From the NCBI GenBank assembly GCA_947585795.1, contig CANPXG010000001.1, positions 1 to 64,000 on the forward strand: 64,000 nt of DNA. Direction: 5' to 3'. The notes beneath the pieces were generated by a model. The model was not told the DNA's origin and ran no database searches. It saw nothing but the letters and a program-made list of their open reading frames with translations. Positions 41,108 through 50,605 of the stretch are shown piece after piece (the stretch's first letter is position 1; each line of letters begins with the position of its first letter). Origin of the DNA: an uncultured Clostridia bacterium. Its GTDB lineage: Bacteria; Bacillota; Clostridia; UBA1381. Position numbers and translations under genes: made by a program.

Positions 41108-42349
41108 ATGATATGTAAAAAGTGCGGCGCGCAGATCCCTGACGACGCGGTCGAGTGTGAGTTTTGCGGCGCGAAAACAGCAGTGAACGGAAGTGATACG
41201 GCTGCCGGTGAGGATAATAGGTTTGCCGCCGACAGCGTGAGAAATACAGAGGAAAAACCGGAAGAGATTTTTGACGATAACGAAAAAAGACGGCGTGAAC
41301 AGATGCGTAAGATGATGGAGAATAAAAAGCAGCAGCTGTCCGAAATCGAAAAACGCCGCGTGGAAAAAAGACAGAAACAAAAGCGCAATCGTATTATGCT
41401 GGTGGGCGCGATATGCGCTGCGGCTGTAGCTGCCGCGGGAATAGGAACGTACTATGTGGCGGAAAATGTGGGAGAGAAGGCGGTCGTGGATGAAAGTCCC
41501 GTGCCTACGGCGTTGGCGGCGGTAACACCGCCGGCGTTTACTCCCGCGCCTTCGCCGACGGTGGCTCCGTCGCCGCAGATATTTACGTCGCCCGCGCCGA
41601 ACGGCGGTTCGTCGTCGTCGGGTACGCAGTCGACGCAGTCGTGGACGGCTTCGGGTAGTTCGTCGTCGGGCAACTCGTCGGGAAGGGGTTCATCGTCGGG
41701 CAGCGGCTCGTCGGGTTCGTCGTCGGGTGGTTCGTCTTCGGGTAGAACTTCGTCGTCGGGAAGCTCGTCTTCGGGTGGTTCGTCGTCGGGCAGCGGCTCG
41801 TCGGGTGGAGGCTCGTCGTCACAGAGCGTATCGCCAAGCGGTAAGTCGTCGAATGATATTTCGTCGCAGCTTGCGACGGGCGGTGAGGTCATATATAACA
41901 GTTCTACGGGTAAGTATCTTATGACGTTTACGGTGGGTAATACGAAGTACTACGCGAACGTGTCGCCGGGAAGTACGACGGAGCAGATACAAAATAAGCC
42001 GTACACCGTTACGGCGCAGCCGACTTCGCAGACGTATGACGGTAATACGATATATGAAATTACAGACCTCACGAATTATGAGGGTGATTATATTCTCGCA
42101 AATTCCGGAACGAAGCTGCTCACAAACAGCGATATAAACGGTTTGTCCAAGTACGACCTCGCTCTCGCGAGAAACGAGATATACGCGCGTCACGGACGTA
42201 AGTTCCAGACGGCGGAGTACAACACGTACTTTAGCGGTAAGTCGTGGTACAAGATAAACCCGAATTACAATTACAGCGACGATAACAGTAATCTGAACGA
42301 AACGGAAAGAAAAAATGTTCAGTTTATTTTGGACGCGGAAAGAAAATAA
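41108..42349 (+). CDS. Zinc-ribbon/TM/Ser-Gly linker/YARHG-domain protein
   Basis: N-terminal CKKCGAQIPDDAVECEFCGAK, one TM, SSG-rich linker, C-terminal ALARNEIYARHGRKFQTAEYNTYFSGKSWYK. Confidence 0.85.
   Translation: MICKKCGAQIPDDAVECEFCGAKTAVNGSDTAAGEDNRFAADSVRNTEEKPEEIFDDNEKRRREQMRKMMENKKQQLSEIEKRRVEKRQKQKRNRIMLVGAICAAAVAAAGIGTYYVAENVGEKAVVDESPVPTALAAVTPPAFTPAPSPTVAPSPQIFTSPAPNGGSSSSGTQSTQSWTASGSSSSGNSSGRGSSSGSGSSGSSSGGSSSGRTSSSGSSSSGGSSSGSGSSGGGSSSQSVSPSGKSSNDISSQLATGGEVIYNSSTGKYLMTFTVGNTKYYANVSPGSTTEQIQNKPYTVTAQPTSQTYDGNTIYEITDLTNYEGDYILANSGTKLLTNSDINGLSKYDLALARNEIYARHGRKFQTAEYNTYFSGKSWYKINPNYNYSDDNSNLNETERKNVQFILDAERK
41610..41822 (+). repeat. In-gene low-complexity TCGTCGGGN repeat encoding an (SSG)n linker
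   Basis: Segment tcgtcgggcagcggctcgtcgggt occurs twice, about 90 bp apart. Confidence 0.85.
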
Positions 42350-42357
42350 AATTACGG

Positions 42358-42396
42358 CGGCAGTCCTACCTATACGGCAGGACTGCCGCTTTTTTG
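42358..42396 (+). terminator. Intrinsic terminator
   Basis: cggcagtcctacc-tatac-ggcaggactgccg + ctttttt. Confidence 0.85.
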
Positions 42397-42418
42397 CGAA
42401 TAATATTGACGCGCGATA

Positions 42419-42447
42419 TTTACAATACCTAAAAAATATGGTAAAAT
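42419..42447 (+). promoter_or_regulatory. Sigma-A promoter TTTACA-N17-TAAAAT at head of envelope-polymer locus
   Basis: 17-nt spacing, upstream of GT-CsaB gene. Confidence 0.55.
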
Positions 42448-42460
42448 AGGAATAGTATGT

Positions 42461-44716
42461 ATGAAAGAGCAGGTGAGTATATTGAAAAAAGGAGCCAATA
42501 TCCTTTTATCACTTATGCAGCTTAATATAGGCGGCGCGGAAACTCATGTGGTCGAGCTTGCCAAGGAGCTTAAAAGGAAGGGCTTTAACGTCATAGTAAC
42601 GTCAAACGGCGGTATTTATGTGAAGGAGCTTGAAGAAAACGGAATTAAGCATTACAAAGTGCCGCTTCAAAATAAAAATCCTCTCAATATGATGCGCGCG
42701 GCGCGGCTGTTAAAGAATATCATCAAGGATGAAAATATAGATATAGTACATTCCCACGCGAGAATACCGTCTTTTATCCTCGGTAAGCTTCACAAAAGGA
42801 TGAAGTTTCCGTTCGTCACGACGGCGCACTGGGTATTTAACCTCGGCTACGGTCTTAAGTATATAACCGACTGGGGTGAAAAGACCGTCGCGGTGTCGGA
42901 GGATATAAAGGACTATCTCATGGACAACTACCATGTCCCCGAGGGCGATATTAACGTTACGATAAACGGTATCGACACGGACAGATTTTCGCCCGATACA
43001 GACGCTGCCGACATAAAACGGGAGCTTGGCATAAACGACGGCGACACCGTGATAACGTATGTGAGCCGTCTTGACGAGTCGAGGAGCCTTGTGGCGAAGC
43101 AGCTTATATCCGTCGTGCCGGAGCTTGACAAAAAAATAGAAAACCTGAAGGTCATAGTTGTCGGCTCGGGCAATGACTTTGACAACGTAAAGTCAATGGT
43201 GAAGAAGGTAAACGGTGAACTTAAGGCGGAAAAGGTAATACTCACCGGCGCGAGAACGGATATAAACAAGCTTATAGCGCCGTGTTCGCTGTTCGTTGGC
43301 GTAAGCCGCGCCGCGCTTGAGGCTATGGCGGCGCAAAAAAGCGTTATAATAGCAGGTAACGAGGGATATATAGGTCTGTTTGACGAAAGTAAGCTTCAGG
43401 TGGGTATAGATACCAACTTCTGCTGCCGAGGCTGTGAGATGCCGACGGAGGAAAGGCTGAAAAACGACATACTGCAGTTCTTCACGCTCGATAAAGCGCG
43501 GCAGGACAGTCTTGGCGCTTACGGGCGCGAGCTTATAAAAAAGGAATATTCCGTAAGCCGTATGGCGGACGACAGTATCAAGGTATACGACTGGGTCATG
43601 GAAAAGCACAAGGAAATACTTATTTCCGGTTACTACGGCTTTAGAAACAGCGGCGACGACGCGCTTTTGCAGGCTATTATCGAGGACTTAAAAACGCATA
43701 AGGAAAGCCCGAATATAGTTGTGCTTAGCGCCAACCCGCGCGAAACGATGAAGGTATACAGAGTTAAGTCTATAAACAGAGTGAATATACCTTCCGTCGC
43801 GCGTCATATGAAAAACGCGGAAATGCTTATTTCCGGCGGCGGCACGCTTATACAGGATAGGACAAGCACAAAGTCGCTTTGGTACTATCTCATGATAATA
43901 TCGATGGCTCTTCGGAGGCATTTAAAGGTAATGCTGTATTCAAACGGTATCGGACCGCTTGAGAAAAAGATGAATATAAAAAAGACGCGCAAGATACTGA
44001 ATCAGGTTGATTTGATAACGCTGCGCGACGAGCGCTCGTACAAAACGCTTCGCGAAATAGGCGTGGATAACGAAAATGTCGCGATAACAGCGGATCCTGC
44101 GCTGGAGCTTGATATAGCCGACGAAAAGCGCGGACGCGAAATACTTTTGGGCGAGGGCGTGCCGCTTGGTGAAAAGCTTCTCGGAGTGTCAATAAGACGC
44201 TGGCAGACGCTTGGCGCGGGATTTGAGGACGCTGTCGCGTCGCTTTGCGATCACGCTTACGAAAAGTACGGCTACCACACGGTGCTTATGCCGATGCAGT
44301 CGAGCCGTGACACGGCGATTTTACAGAACATAGGCGGCAGAATGAAGCATGGCGCGTCGATAATCGAAAAGCGCTACGGCGTTGAGGATATGATGTCGAT
44401 AATGAAGTGCTTCGACCTGTGCCTCGGTATGCGTCTGCACACGCTTATCTACGCGGTCATAAATTCCGTGCCGCTTATAGGTATAGCGTATGATCCAAAA
44501 ATCTCGAGCTTTATGGAATACACGCATCAGACGCATTACATCGACGTTGAGCATATAACGTTTGACAAGCTTAAGGAGCTTTTTGAGGAGTGCGTAAAAA
44601 ATTACGATGAAATCAAAAAGGATCTTGCGGAAAATTACGCCGCGCTGAAAGAGCAGGCGCGTCTTAACGGTAAATACGCTATCGAGCTTTACGAAAAAGG
44701 GAGTGTTAAACTGTGA
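42461..44716 (+). CDS. GT4 glycosyltransferase fused to CsaB-like polysaccharide pyruvyl transferase
   Basis: N-half: LMQLNIGGAETHVVELAKEL, NGIDTDRFSPD. C-half: ILISGYYGFRNSGDDALLQAII, ISGGGTLIQDRTSTKSLWYYLMII, LGMRLHTLIYAVINSVPLIGIAYDPKI. Confidence 0.9.
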   Translation: MKEQVSILKKGANILLSLMQLNIGGAETHVVELAKELKRKGFNVIVTSNGGIYVKELEENGIKHYKVPLQNKNPLNMMRAARLLKNIIKDENIDIVHSHARIPSFILGKLHKRMKFPFVTTAHWVFNLGYGLKYITDWGEKTVAVSEDIKDYLMDNYHVPEGDINVTINGIDTDRFSPDTDAADIKRELGINDGDTVITYVSRLDESRSLVAKQLISVVPELDKKIENLKVIVVGSGNDFDNVKSMVKKVNGELKAEKVILTGARTDINKLIAPCSLFVGVSRAALEAMAAQKSVIIAGNEGYIGLFDESKLQVGIDTNFCCRGCEMPTEERLKNDILQFFTLDKARQDSLGAYGRELIKKEYSVSRMADDSIKVYDWVMEKHKEILISGYYGFRNSGDDALLQAIIEDLKTHKESPNIVVLSANPRETMKVYRVKSINRVNIPSVARHMKNAEMLISGGGTLIQDRTSTKSLWYYLMIISMALRRHLKVMLYSNGIGPLEKKMNIKKTRKILNQVDLITLRDERSYKTLREIGVDNENVAITADPALELDIADEKRGREILLGEGVPLGEKLLGVSIRRWQTLGAGFEDAVASLCDHAYEKYGYHTVLMPMQSSRDTAILQNIGGRMKHGASIIEKRYGVEDMMSIMKCFDLCLGMRLHTLIYAVINSVPLIGIAYDPKISSFMEYTHQTHYIDVEHITFDKLKELFEECVKNYDEIKKDLAENYAALKEQARLNGKYAIELYEKGSVKL

Positions 44717-46245
44717 GCAAAAAAAACGACGGAATGCTCCTTACAGCCGGATTTATGGCGGCGGTGACGCTCCTCTCGAAAGCGCTCGGACTTGTGCGCG
44801 ATTCCATGCTTACCGCGTACTTCGGCTCGGGACTTGTGTCCGACGCGTTCCTGACCGCCTCAACGATACCGACAACGTTCTTTGACGTGATAATCGGCGG
44901 AGTTATTTCCGCGACGTTTATACCGGTATTTAACGATATAATGTCAAAGCGCGGCAAAGACGACGCGATGAAGTTTGTGAATAAATTCGTGACGCTTATT
45001 GTGTCGATAACGCTTGTGATAGTCGCGGCGGGAATAATTTTCCGAGGGGCGCTCGTGGGCTTGCAGACGAATTACACGGGTGAGAAGGCGGAGCTTACGG
45101 CGACGCTTACGGCGATAATGTTCCCGATGATCATTTTTACGGGACTGGCGTTTTCGTTTGTGGGACTTTTGCAGTCGTTCGGAGAGTACAAGATCCCGTC
45201 ACTTATAAGCCTTGTGTCAAACGCTGCGATAATACTCTACTATCTGCTGTTCGGCTCGAAATTCGGAGTGTACGGACTGTCGGTGACGATGGTGATCGCG
45301 TGGAGTTTGCAGTTTCTTATACTTGTGCCGTGGATAATGAAGTTCGGCGTTAGGTACAGACCGGATTTTAAATTTAAAGACGCGGACATAAAGCAAACGC
45401 TCTTGCTTGCGGGACCTATGCTCGTGTCAACGTGGGTGCAGCCGCTTTACACGATAGTTAATCAGCGGTTCGCGTCGAATATAGAGTCGGCGGTTACGTA
45501 TATTCAGCAGTCGAACAGACTGTATATCATAATCGTGGGCGTGTTCAGCTTTGTGGTCACGAATCTGATATTTCCGAAGCTTGCGAAGGCTGTGGCGGAG
45601 GATGAAATGACCGAGGCAAAGCAGCTTACGGTAGGCTCTATGCGAGCGATAGTACTCGTAATAGCGCCGCTTATGGCGATTTTTATGACGCTTTCGTACC
45701 CGATCGCGTCCGTGGTGTACGGCTACGGTAAAATGGGCGCGGAGGGCGTGGCGGCGATAAGCGCGCTGCTTCGGTATTATTCCGTCGGCATGATAGGGCT
45801 GGGACTTAACGAAATACTGTCGAAGGCGTTTTTCTCGCTTCATGACAGTAAAACGCCGATGCGTAACTCGATAATAAGCATGGTTGTGAATGTGGCGTTC
45901 GCGTTTATATTGTATAACGTAATGTCAACGAACGGTCTTGCGCTGGCGGCGGCAATCGGCTCGATCGTGAACGCGGCGCTCAACTGGTTCTGTATAGCGA
46001 GGAAGTACCCTGATATGATAAAGGGCTCCGATGTGGGGAATATGGTAAAGGCTGTGCTTTCGGCGGCTGTTATGTTCGCGGTGATGTACGTAATTTACAA
46101 TTTCCTGTCGGGACGGTTCGAGGGACTTATCGGAAATATCGTAATTTGTGCTCTTTGCGCGGCGGCGGGAGTGGTAGTGTACGGCGTACTGCTTCTCGTT
46201 ACGGGTGAAGAGGATATAAAAAATATTTTAAGAAAGAGAGGGTGA
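44713..46245 (+). CDS. murJ: MurJ/MviN-like lipid II or polyprenyl-glycan flippase
   Basis: MOP-superfamily TM protein; LLSKALGLVRDSMLTAYFGSGLVSDAFLTASTIPTTFFDVIIGG. GTGA overlap with previous gene. Confidence 0.9.
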   Translation: MSKKNDGMLLTAGFMAAVTLLSKALGLVRDSMLTAYFGSGLVSDAFLTASTIPTTFFDVIIGGVISATFIPVFNDIMSKRGKDDAMKFVNKFVTLIVSITLVIVAAGIIFRGALVGLQTNYTGEKAELTATLTAIMFPMIIFTGLAFSFVGLLQSFGEYKIPSLISLVSNAAIILYYLLFGSKFGVYGLSVTMVIAWSLQFLILVPWIMKFGVRYRPDFKFKDADIKQTLLLAGPMLVSTWVQPLYTIVNQRFASNIESAVTYIQQSNRLYIIIVGVFSFVVTNLIFPKLAKAVAEDEMTEAKQLTVGSMRAIVLVIAPLMAIFMTLSYPIASVVYGYGKMGAEGVAAISALLRYYSVGMIGLGLNEILSKAFFSLHDSKTPMRNSIISMVVNVAFAFILYNVMSTNGLALAAAIGSIVNAALNWFCIARKYPDMIKGSDVGNMVKAVLSAAVMFAVMYVIYNFLSGRFEGLIGNIVICALCAAAGVVVYGVLLLVTGEEDIKNILRKRG

Positions 46246-46249
46246 TGAA

Positions 46250-48127
46250 ATGAACAGTGTGATTTTATCGTCGCTCGCGTCATTTTTCGGGACGCTCGGC
46301 GCGTGGTTCAAAAACAGCGGTTTGTACGCGCTGCTTATGAAAATTTATAACGGTGTAAGCAATTCGTGGAAAAACAGCGCCATTATGACTTGGATACGCT
46401 CCGCGAAAAACGACGGCGCGTCGGCAAAGACCGTGTCGGCGAAGGTGCTTTTCAGTCCGTTCGCGCTTTTGGATGCGCTGCGCGGTAAGGCGGGCGAGTT
46501 TTTTGAGAAAAATATATCGCAAAGCTTTATATGCGTGTGGGCTAAAACGTATATGCAAAATTTTATGGCGGTAAACACGAGGTTTTTCGGTATTATGCTT
46601 ATCGCTATGGCGTTTTCGTACTGCGCGGCTTCGCGCCATATGTCAAAAATAGCGCTTATCGCGGGCGCTGTCGGCGCGGTGTTGTGTATCGTGAACTACA
46701 ATCTTATGTCATTTCTCAGTCCGAGTAAATTTGTCGGTATAGTAAAGAGTATGGCGGGATTTAAAAATCTTGACTTTGAATTTTTTGACGAGGAAAAAAC
46801 GCGCGGCACTCTGCGCCTTGTGCTCGCTTTGGCTGCGGGACTTGTAACGGGCGCGGCGATGAGCTTTAGTATGCTTTACGGCGCTGCCGTGCCGTTTGCG
46901 GTGTTCGGGCTTGTGCTTGTGATGTACGCGCCGGTCACGGGAGTGTACGCGGCGGTGTTTGCGGCGCCGTTTGTGCCGACGATGATGCTTGCGGGGCTGT
47001 GTTTGTGGACGACGCTGTCGCTTGCTATAAAGTCCGTGAGCAAGAGTGATTTTAAATGGCGATTTGACGGGGTGGGTATGTGCCTTATACTGTTCCTGCT
47101 CGTCTTGTTAATGTCGTCGCTCATGTCGTTTGCGCGGGTGGACAGCCTCAAGGTTTGGGCAATGTACTTTGTATTTGTAATATTTTATTTTACGGTTATA
47201 AATTCGGTCGAAACGAAAGAACAGCTTTACGGTGTTTATAAGCTGCTCGCGATTTCCGGAGCGCTTGTCGCGCTGTACGGAATAATGCAGTACGTTTTCG
47301 GGTGGACGACGAGCAACGCGTGGATAGATGAGGAAATGTTTGAGGATTCCGCGATGCGCGTGTACTCGACGCTCGGTAACCCGAACGTGCTCGGTGAGTA
47401 TCTGCTGCTTGTGCTGCCGGTGGCGGCTGTGTTTATGCTTAGGGATAGGTGGAAGGAGCTTTCAAAGTGGACGTACGGCGCTATGTTCCTCGTGCTCGCG
47501 CTGTGCCTCGTGCTTACGCAGTCGCGCGGCTGTTGGATAGGATTTATGGTGAGCGTCGCGATTTTCGTTACGTTTTACGAAGGTAAGTGGTGGGGACTTA
47601 TTCCAATCGTGATATGTATACTGCCGTTTGTTGTGCCGCAGACCGTCGTTGACAGAATTATGAGCGTCGGTAATATGGAGGACACGTCAACGTCGTACAG
47701 AGTTTATATATGGCTCGGTACGCTCGGTATGATGCGTCATTACTGGTTCGGCGGTATAGGAATGGGTGAGGCGGCGTTCGCGCACGTTTATCCGTTTTTC
47801 TCGTATAATGCTATACTTGCTCCGCACTCGCACAATACGTTTTTACAGCTGCTCGTTGAGGCTGGTATAGGCGGATTGGGAATATTCGTCGTGACGCAGG
47901 GCGTGTTTCTTAAGAAAATGTCGCTCGTATACAGAAGCGGCGATAAGAAGAGTACGGACTCCATGCTCGCTCTCGCTGCCGCAAGCGGTGTTGTGGGATT
48001 TCTCGTGCAGAGTATGTTTGACTATACGTTCTATAATTACAGAGTAATGGCAATGTTCTTTATGATCATGGGACTCGGTATGGCGCTTCGGCACATAGCT
48101 GTTCCGTATGGGAGGACGGGCGAATGA
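46250..48127 (+). CDS. O-antigen ligase/polymerase-family membrane protein
   Basis: Multi-TM; STLGNPNVLGEYLLLVLPVAAV, LTQSRGCWIGFMVS, PHSHNTFLQLLVEAGIGGL. Confidence 0.88.
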   Translation: MNSVILSSLASFFGTLGAWFKNSGLYALLMKIYNGVSNSWKNSAIMTWIRSAKNDGASAKTVSAKVLFSPFALLDALRGKAGEFFEKNISQSFICVWAKTYMQNFMAVNTRFFGIMLIAMAFSYCAASRHMSKIALIAGAVGAVLCIVNYNLMSFLSPSKFVGIVKSMAGFKNLDFEFFDEEKTRGTLRLVLALAAGLVTGAAMSFSMLYGAAVPFAVFGLVLVMYAPVTGVYAAVFAAPFVPTMMLAGLCLWTTLSLAIKSVSKSDFKWRFDGVGMCLILFLLVLLMSSLMSFARVDSLKVWAMYFVFVIFYFTVINSVETKEQLYGVYKLLAISGALVALYGIMQYVFGWTTSNAWIDEEMFEDSAMRVYSTLGNPNVLGEYLLLVLPVAAVFMLRDRWKELSKWTYGAMFLVLALCLVLTQSRGCWIGFMVSVAIFVTFYEGKWWGLIPIVICILPFVVPQTVVDRIMSVGNMEDTSTSYRVYIWLGTLGMMRHYWFGGIGMGEAAFAHVYPFFSYNAILAPHSHNTFLQLLVEAGIGGLGIFVVTQGVFLKKMSLVYRSGDKKSTDSMLALAAASGVVGFLVQSMFDYTFYNYRVMAMFFMIMGLGMALRHIAVPYGRTGE

Positions 48128-49248
48128 GGATAAAGGTTATAGAGGTATCGTCAGACACCAACATAGGCGGTGCAGGGAAGTGTTTGCTTACGCTGCTTGA
48201 AAATTTTGATTACGGTAGATTTGACGTTAGCGTGGTACTGCCGAGGAACAGTCTTTTAAAGCCGCATATAGTCAAAATGGGAATAAAGGTGACGGAGGCG
48301 GACAACATTGCCGACAAGTCGCTCGACATATCGGCGATAAGGACGCTTACGCGTATATTTAAGCGTGAAAAGCCCGACATTGTTCATACGCACGCGAGTA
48401 TGTCGGCAAGGATAGCGGCAAGGCTTGCGGGCGCAAAGGTCGTGTACACACGCCACAGCGTGTTCCCGCCGTCCGAGCGTATATCAAAGGGCTTGGGCAA
48501 GGCGGTAAACGGCGCGGTAAACAATTACTTCGCGGACAAAATAATCGCGGTCGCGGAGGCTGCGAAGGAAAACCTTACCGACACGGGTATCGACGAGAGA
48601 AAAATCAAGGTTATTCTGAACGGTGTGGACGGACTTTCACCCGTGTCGGAGGACGAAAGACGCATCATTAAGAAACGTTTTGACCTGCCCGACACGTGCA
48701 AAGCCGTTTCGATAGTGGCTAGATTAGAGGATGTGAAGGGACATGAATACTTTATAGACGCGGCTGAGAGGCTTTTGCAGAGAGGTCATAAGCTGAGGTT
48801 TTATATAGCCGGCACGGGCTCCTGTGAGCAGCAACTTAAAGAAAAAGTGAAACAACTTAACCGCGGCGAACAGATAATATTTACCGGCTTTATTCCCGAC
48901 GTGGACAAGCTGATGGCGATCACGGATATACAGGTAAACGCCTCCTACGGAACGGAGGCGACATCGCTGGCGCTTCTTGAAGGTATGAGCTTGGGTATTC
49001 CCGCAGTTGTGTCGGACTTCGGCGGTAACCCCGGAGTTATAAGTGACGGAGTAAACGGATTTGTGGTACCGAAACGCAACGCGAGGGCGCTTGCCGACGG
49101 TATAGAAAAGCTGTTAACAGACAGTGAACTTTATGAGAAAATGTCGGAAAATTCGAAAAAGGTATTCGCGAAAACCTTTACCGCCGCGGCTATGACGCGG
49201 CAGACGGAGGACGTGTACAGTAGTTTAATAAATAAGGAGGGCGTTTAA
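48124..49248 (+). CDS. GT4-family glycosyltransferase
   Basis: IVHTHASMSARIAARLAGAKVVYTRH; ILNGVDGL; GMSLGIPAVVSDFGGNPGVISDGVNGFVVP; ATGA overlap with previous gene. Confidence 0.92.
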   Translation: MRIKVIEVSSDTNIGGAGKCLLTLLENFDYGRFDVSVVLPRNSLLKPHIVKMGIKVTEADNIADKSLDISAIRTLTRIFKREKPDIVHTHASMSARIAARLAGAKVVYTRHSVFPPSERISKGLGKAVNGAVNNYFADKIIAVAEAAKENLTDTGIDERKIKVILNGVDGLSPVSEDERRIIKKRFDLPDTCKAVSIVARLEDVKGHEYFIDAAERLLQRGHKLRFYIAGTGSCEQQLKEKVKQLNRGEQIIFTGFIPDVDKLMAITDIQVNASYGTEATSLALLEGMSLGIPAVVSDFGGNPGVISDGVNGFVVPKRNARALADGIEKLLTDSELYEKMSENSKKVFAKTFTAAAMTRQTEDVYSSLINKEGV

Positions 49249-49716
49249 ATGTCAGAGAAGAAAGTAAAATTTACAGTGGTGGACGCTGTAATAATAGTTG
49301 TCGTTTTGGCGGCTGTGGTGATCGGCGCGGTAAAATTTTTGCCGTCTGTCATAAATCCTGCCAAAACGGAAAAGGTGGGTTTTACGGTGCTTTTGCAGAA
49401 TGAGGACGAAACTTTTGCCGACGCTGTCACCGTAGGCGACAGAGTGACGATAAGCCTCACCGAAAAGGACGGGGGCACGGTCAAGGAAGTAAGGTCCGAA
49501 CCGGCGAAAACTCTCGCTTATAACAGTATTGACGGCACATACGCAAGCGAGGTAATCAACGGCAAATACGACGTGTATGTAACAGTGGAAGCGGACATGG
49601 AGATAAACGACCTCGCCTTGCGGGCGGGCGGAACTCCCGTAAAGGTGGGCGCGGAGGTGCCGCTGCGCGGCAAGGGCTACGCCTCAATGGGCTATGTGAT
49701 AGAAATCAACGATTAA
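49249..49716 (+). CDS. DUF4330-family protein
   Basis: KKVKFTVVDAVIIVVVLAAVVIGAVKF TM anchor plus beta domain; paralogous with next gene. Confidence 0.7.
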   Translation: MSEKKVKFTVVDAVIIVVVLAAVVIGAVKFLPSVINPAKTEKVGFTVLLQNEDETFADAVTVGDRVTISLTEKDGGTVKEVRSEPAKTLAYNSIDGTYASEVINGKYDVYVTVEADMEINDLALRAGGTPVKVGAEVPLRGKGYASMGYVIEIND

Positions 49717-49730
49717 GGAGGAGATAGGAC

Positions 49731-50216
49731 ATGGATAAGAACGGAAAAATAAAGGGTAAAGTGAGTATTATAGACATTCTCGTCATTCTTCTCATTGTCG
49801 TTGTCATAGTCGGCATAGGCGCGCGCTACGGCAGCCGCATAACGTCGGCGGTAAAATCGGACAAGGAATTTGAATACGTGCTCAGAGTGGAAAACGTCAG
49901 AGAATACACTGTAAACGCGCTCCAAAGAAAAGGTAAAATCACGGATAAAAAGTCGGAAAAGGACTTGGGTGAAATTACCGACGTGCGCGTCGAAAACGCC
50001 ACGCAGCAGTCGGTAACGGCGTCGGGTGAGGTAATGTTCAGCGAGCTTCCCGACCGCTACACCTGCTTTGTGACGATCATAGGCAAGGGTAAAGAGTCTG
50101 ACGACAATTACATTTTAAACGATACCACGGAGCTTTCGGTGGGAAGGAATATCGACCTTTATTCAAAGTATGTAAAAACTTCGGGAGATATAGAAAGCGT
50201 AAAAGTTTTGGACTAA
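49731..50216 (+). CDS. DUF4330-family protein (second copy)
   Basis: KGKVSIIDILVILLIVVVIVGIGARYGSRI... Confidence 0.75.
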   Translation: MDKNGKIKGKVSIIDILVILLIVVVIVGIGARYGSRITSAVKSDKEFEYVLRVENVREYTVNALQRKGKITDKKSEKDLGEITDVRVENATQQSVTASGEVMFSELPDRYTCFVTIIGKGKESDDNYILNDTTELSVGRNIDLYSKYVKTSGDIESVKVLD

Positions 50217-50228
50217 ACAAAAAATACG

Positions 50229-50260
50229 GGGCGCGCGAATGGGCGCGCTCTTATTTTTGT
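50229..50260 (+). terminator. GC-rich hairpin with TCTTATTTTT tail
   Basis: gggcgcgcgaatgggcgcgctc. Confidence 0.55.
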
Positions 50261-50296
50261 GCGGAAATAGGGACATACTCATTTTTACGGCGCTTA

Positions 50297-50325
50297 GAAT
50301 ATACTGAAATAGGTTGACATAATAT
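50297..50325 (+). promoter_or_regulatory. Sporulation sigma-E/sigma-K-like promoter GAATATA-N14-CATAATAT
   Basis: Fits the Bacillus-type sigma-E pattern (ATA-rich -35, CATA...T -10, ~14-nt spacer); -10 also fits CATAnnnTA of sigma-K. Confidence 0.5.
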
Positions 50326-50349
50326 ATTTAAGAGAGGATAGGTGCGGAC

Positions 50350-50574
50350 ATGAATAAGTTTGAAAAAATATTGAAGGACTTTGACGAAAACCAGCTTAGA
50401 GAGATAAACAAATTCCTGAACTCCGCCGACGGCAGACGGTTAAAAAATCAGATAAACGCGTCCGATAAGGAACGGCTTATGAACGAGTTTTCAAAGCTCA
50501 GTCCGAGCGAGGTCAAAAAACGTATAGCGGATCTAAGCACGGCGGACTTAATGAAGATAATGAAGAATTTATAA
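50350..50574 (+). CDS. Small conserved-looking helical protein (74 aa), uncharacterised
   Basis: RBS GAGAGGATAGG; MNKFEKILKDFDENQLREINKFLNSADGRRLKNQINASDKERLMNEF... Confidence 0.75.
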   Translation: MNKFEKILKDFDENQLREINKFLNSADGRRLKNQINASDKERLMNEFSKLSPSEVKKRIADLSTADLMKIMKNL

Positions 50575-50605
50575 TTCCGAATGTTATTGTAAGAGGTGAG
50601 CAAAA

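Noticed and set aside
41452-41892. Acidic repeat ORF (DDEPPDDEPL...) on minus strand
   Set aside because: Mirror reading of the SSG-linker repeat in the YARHG gene; no RBS.
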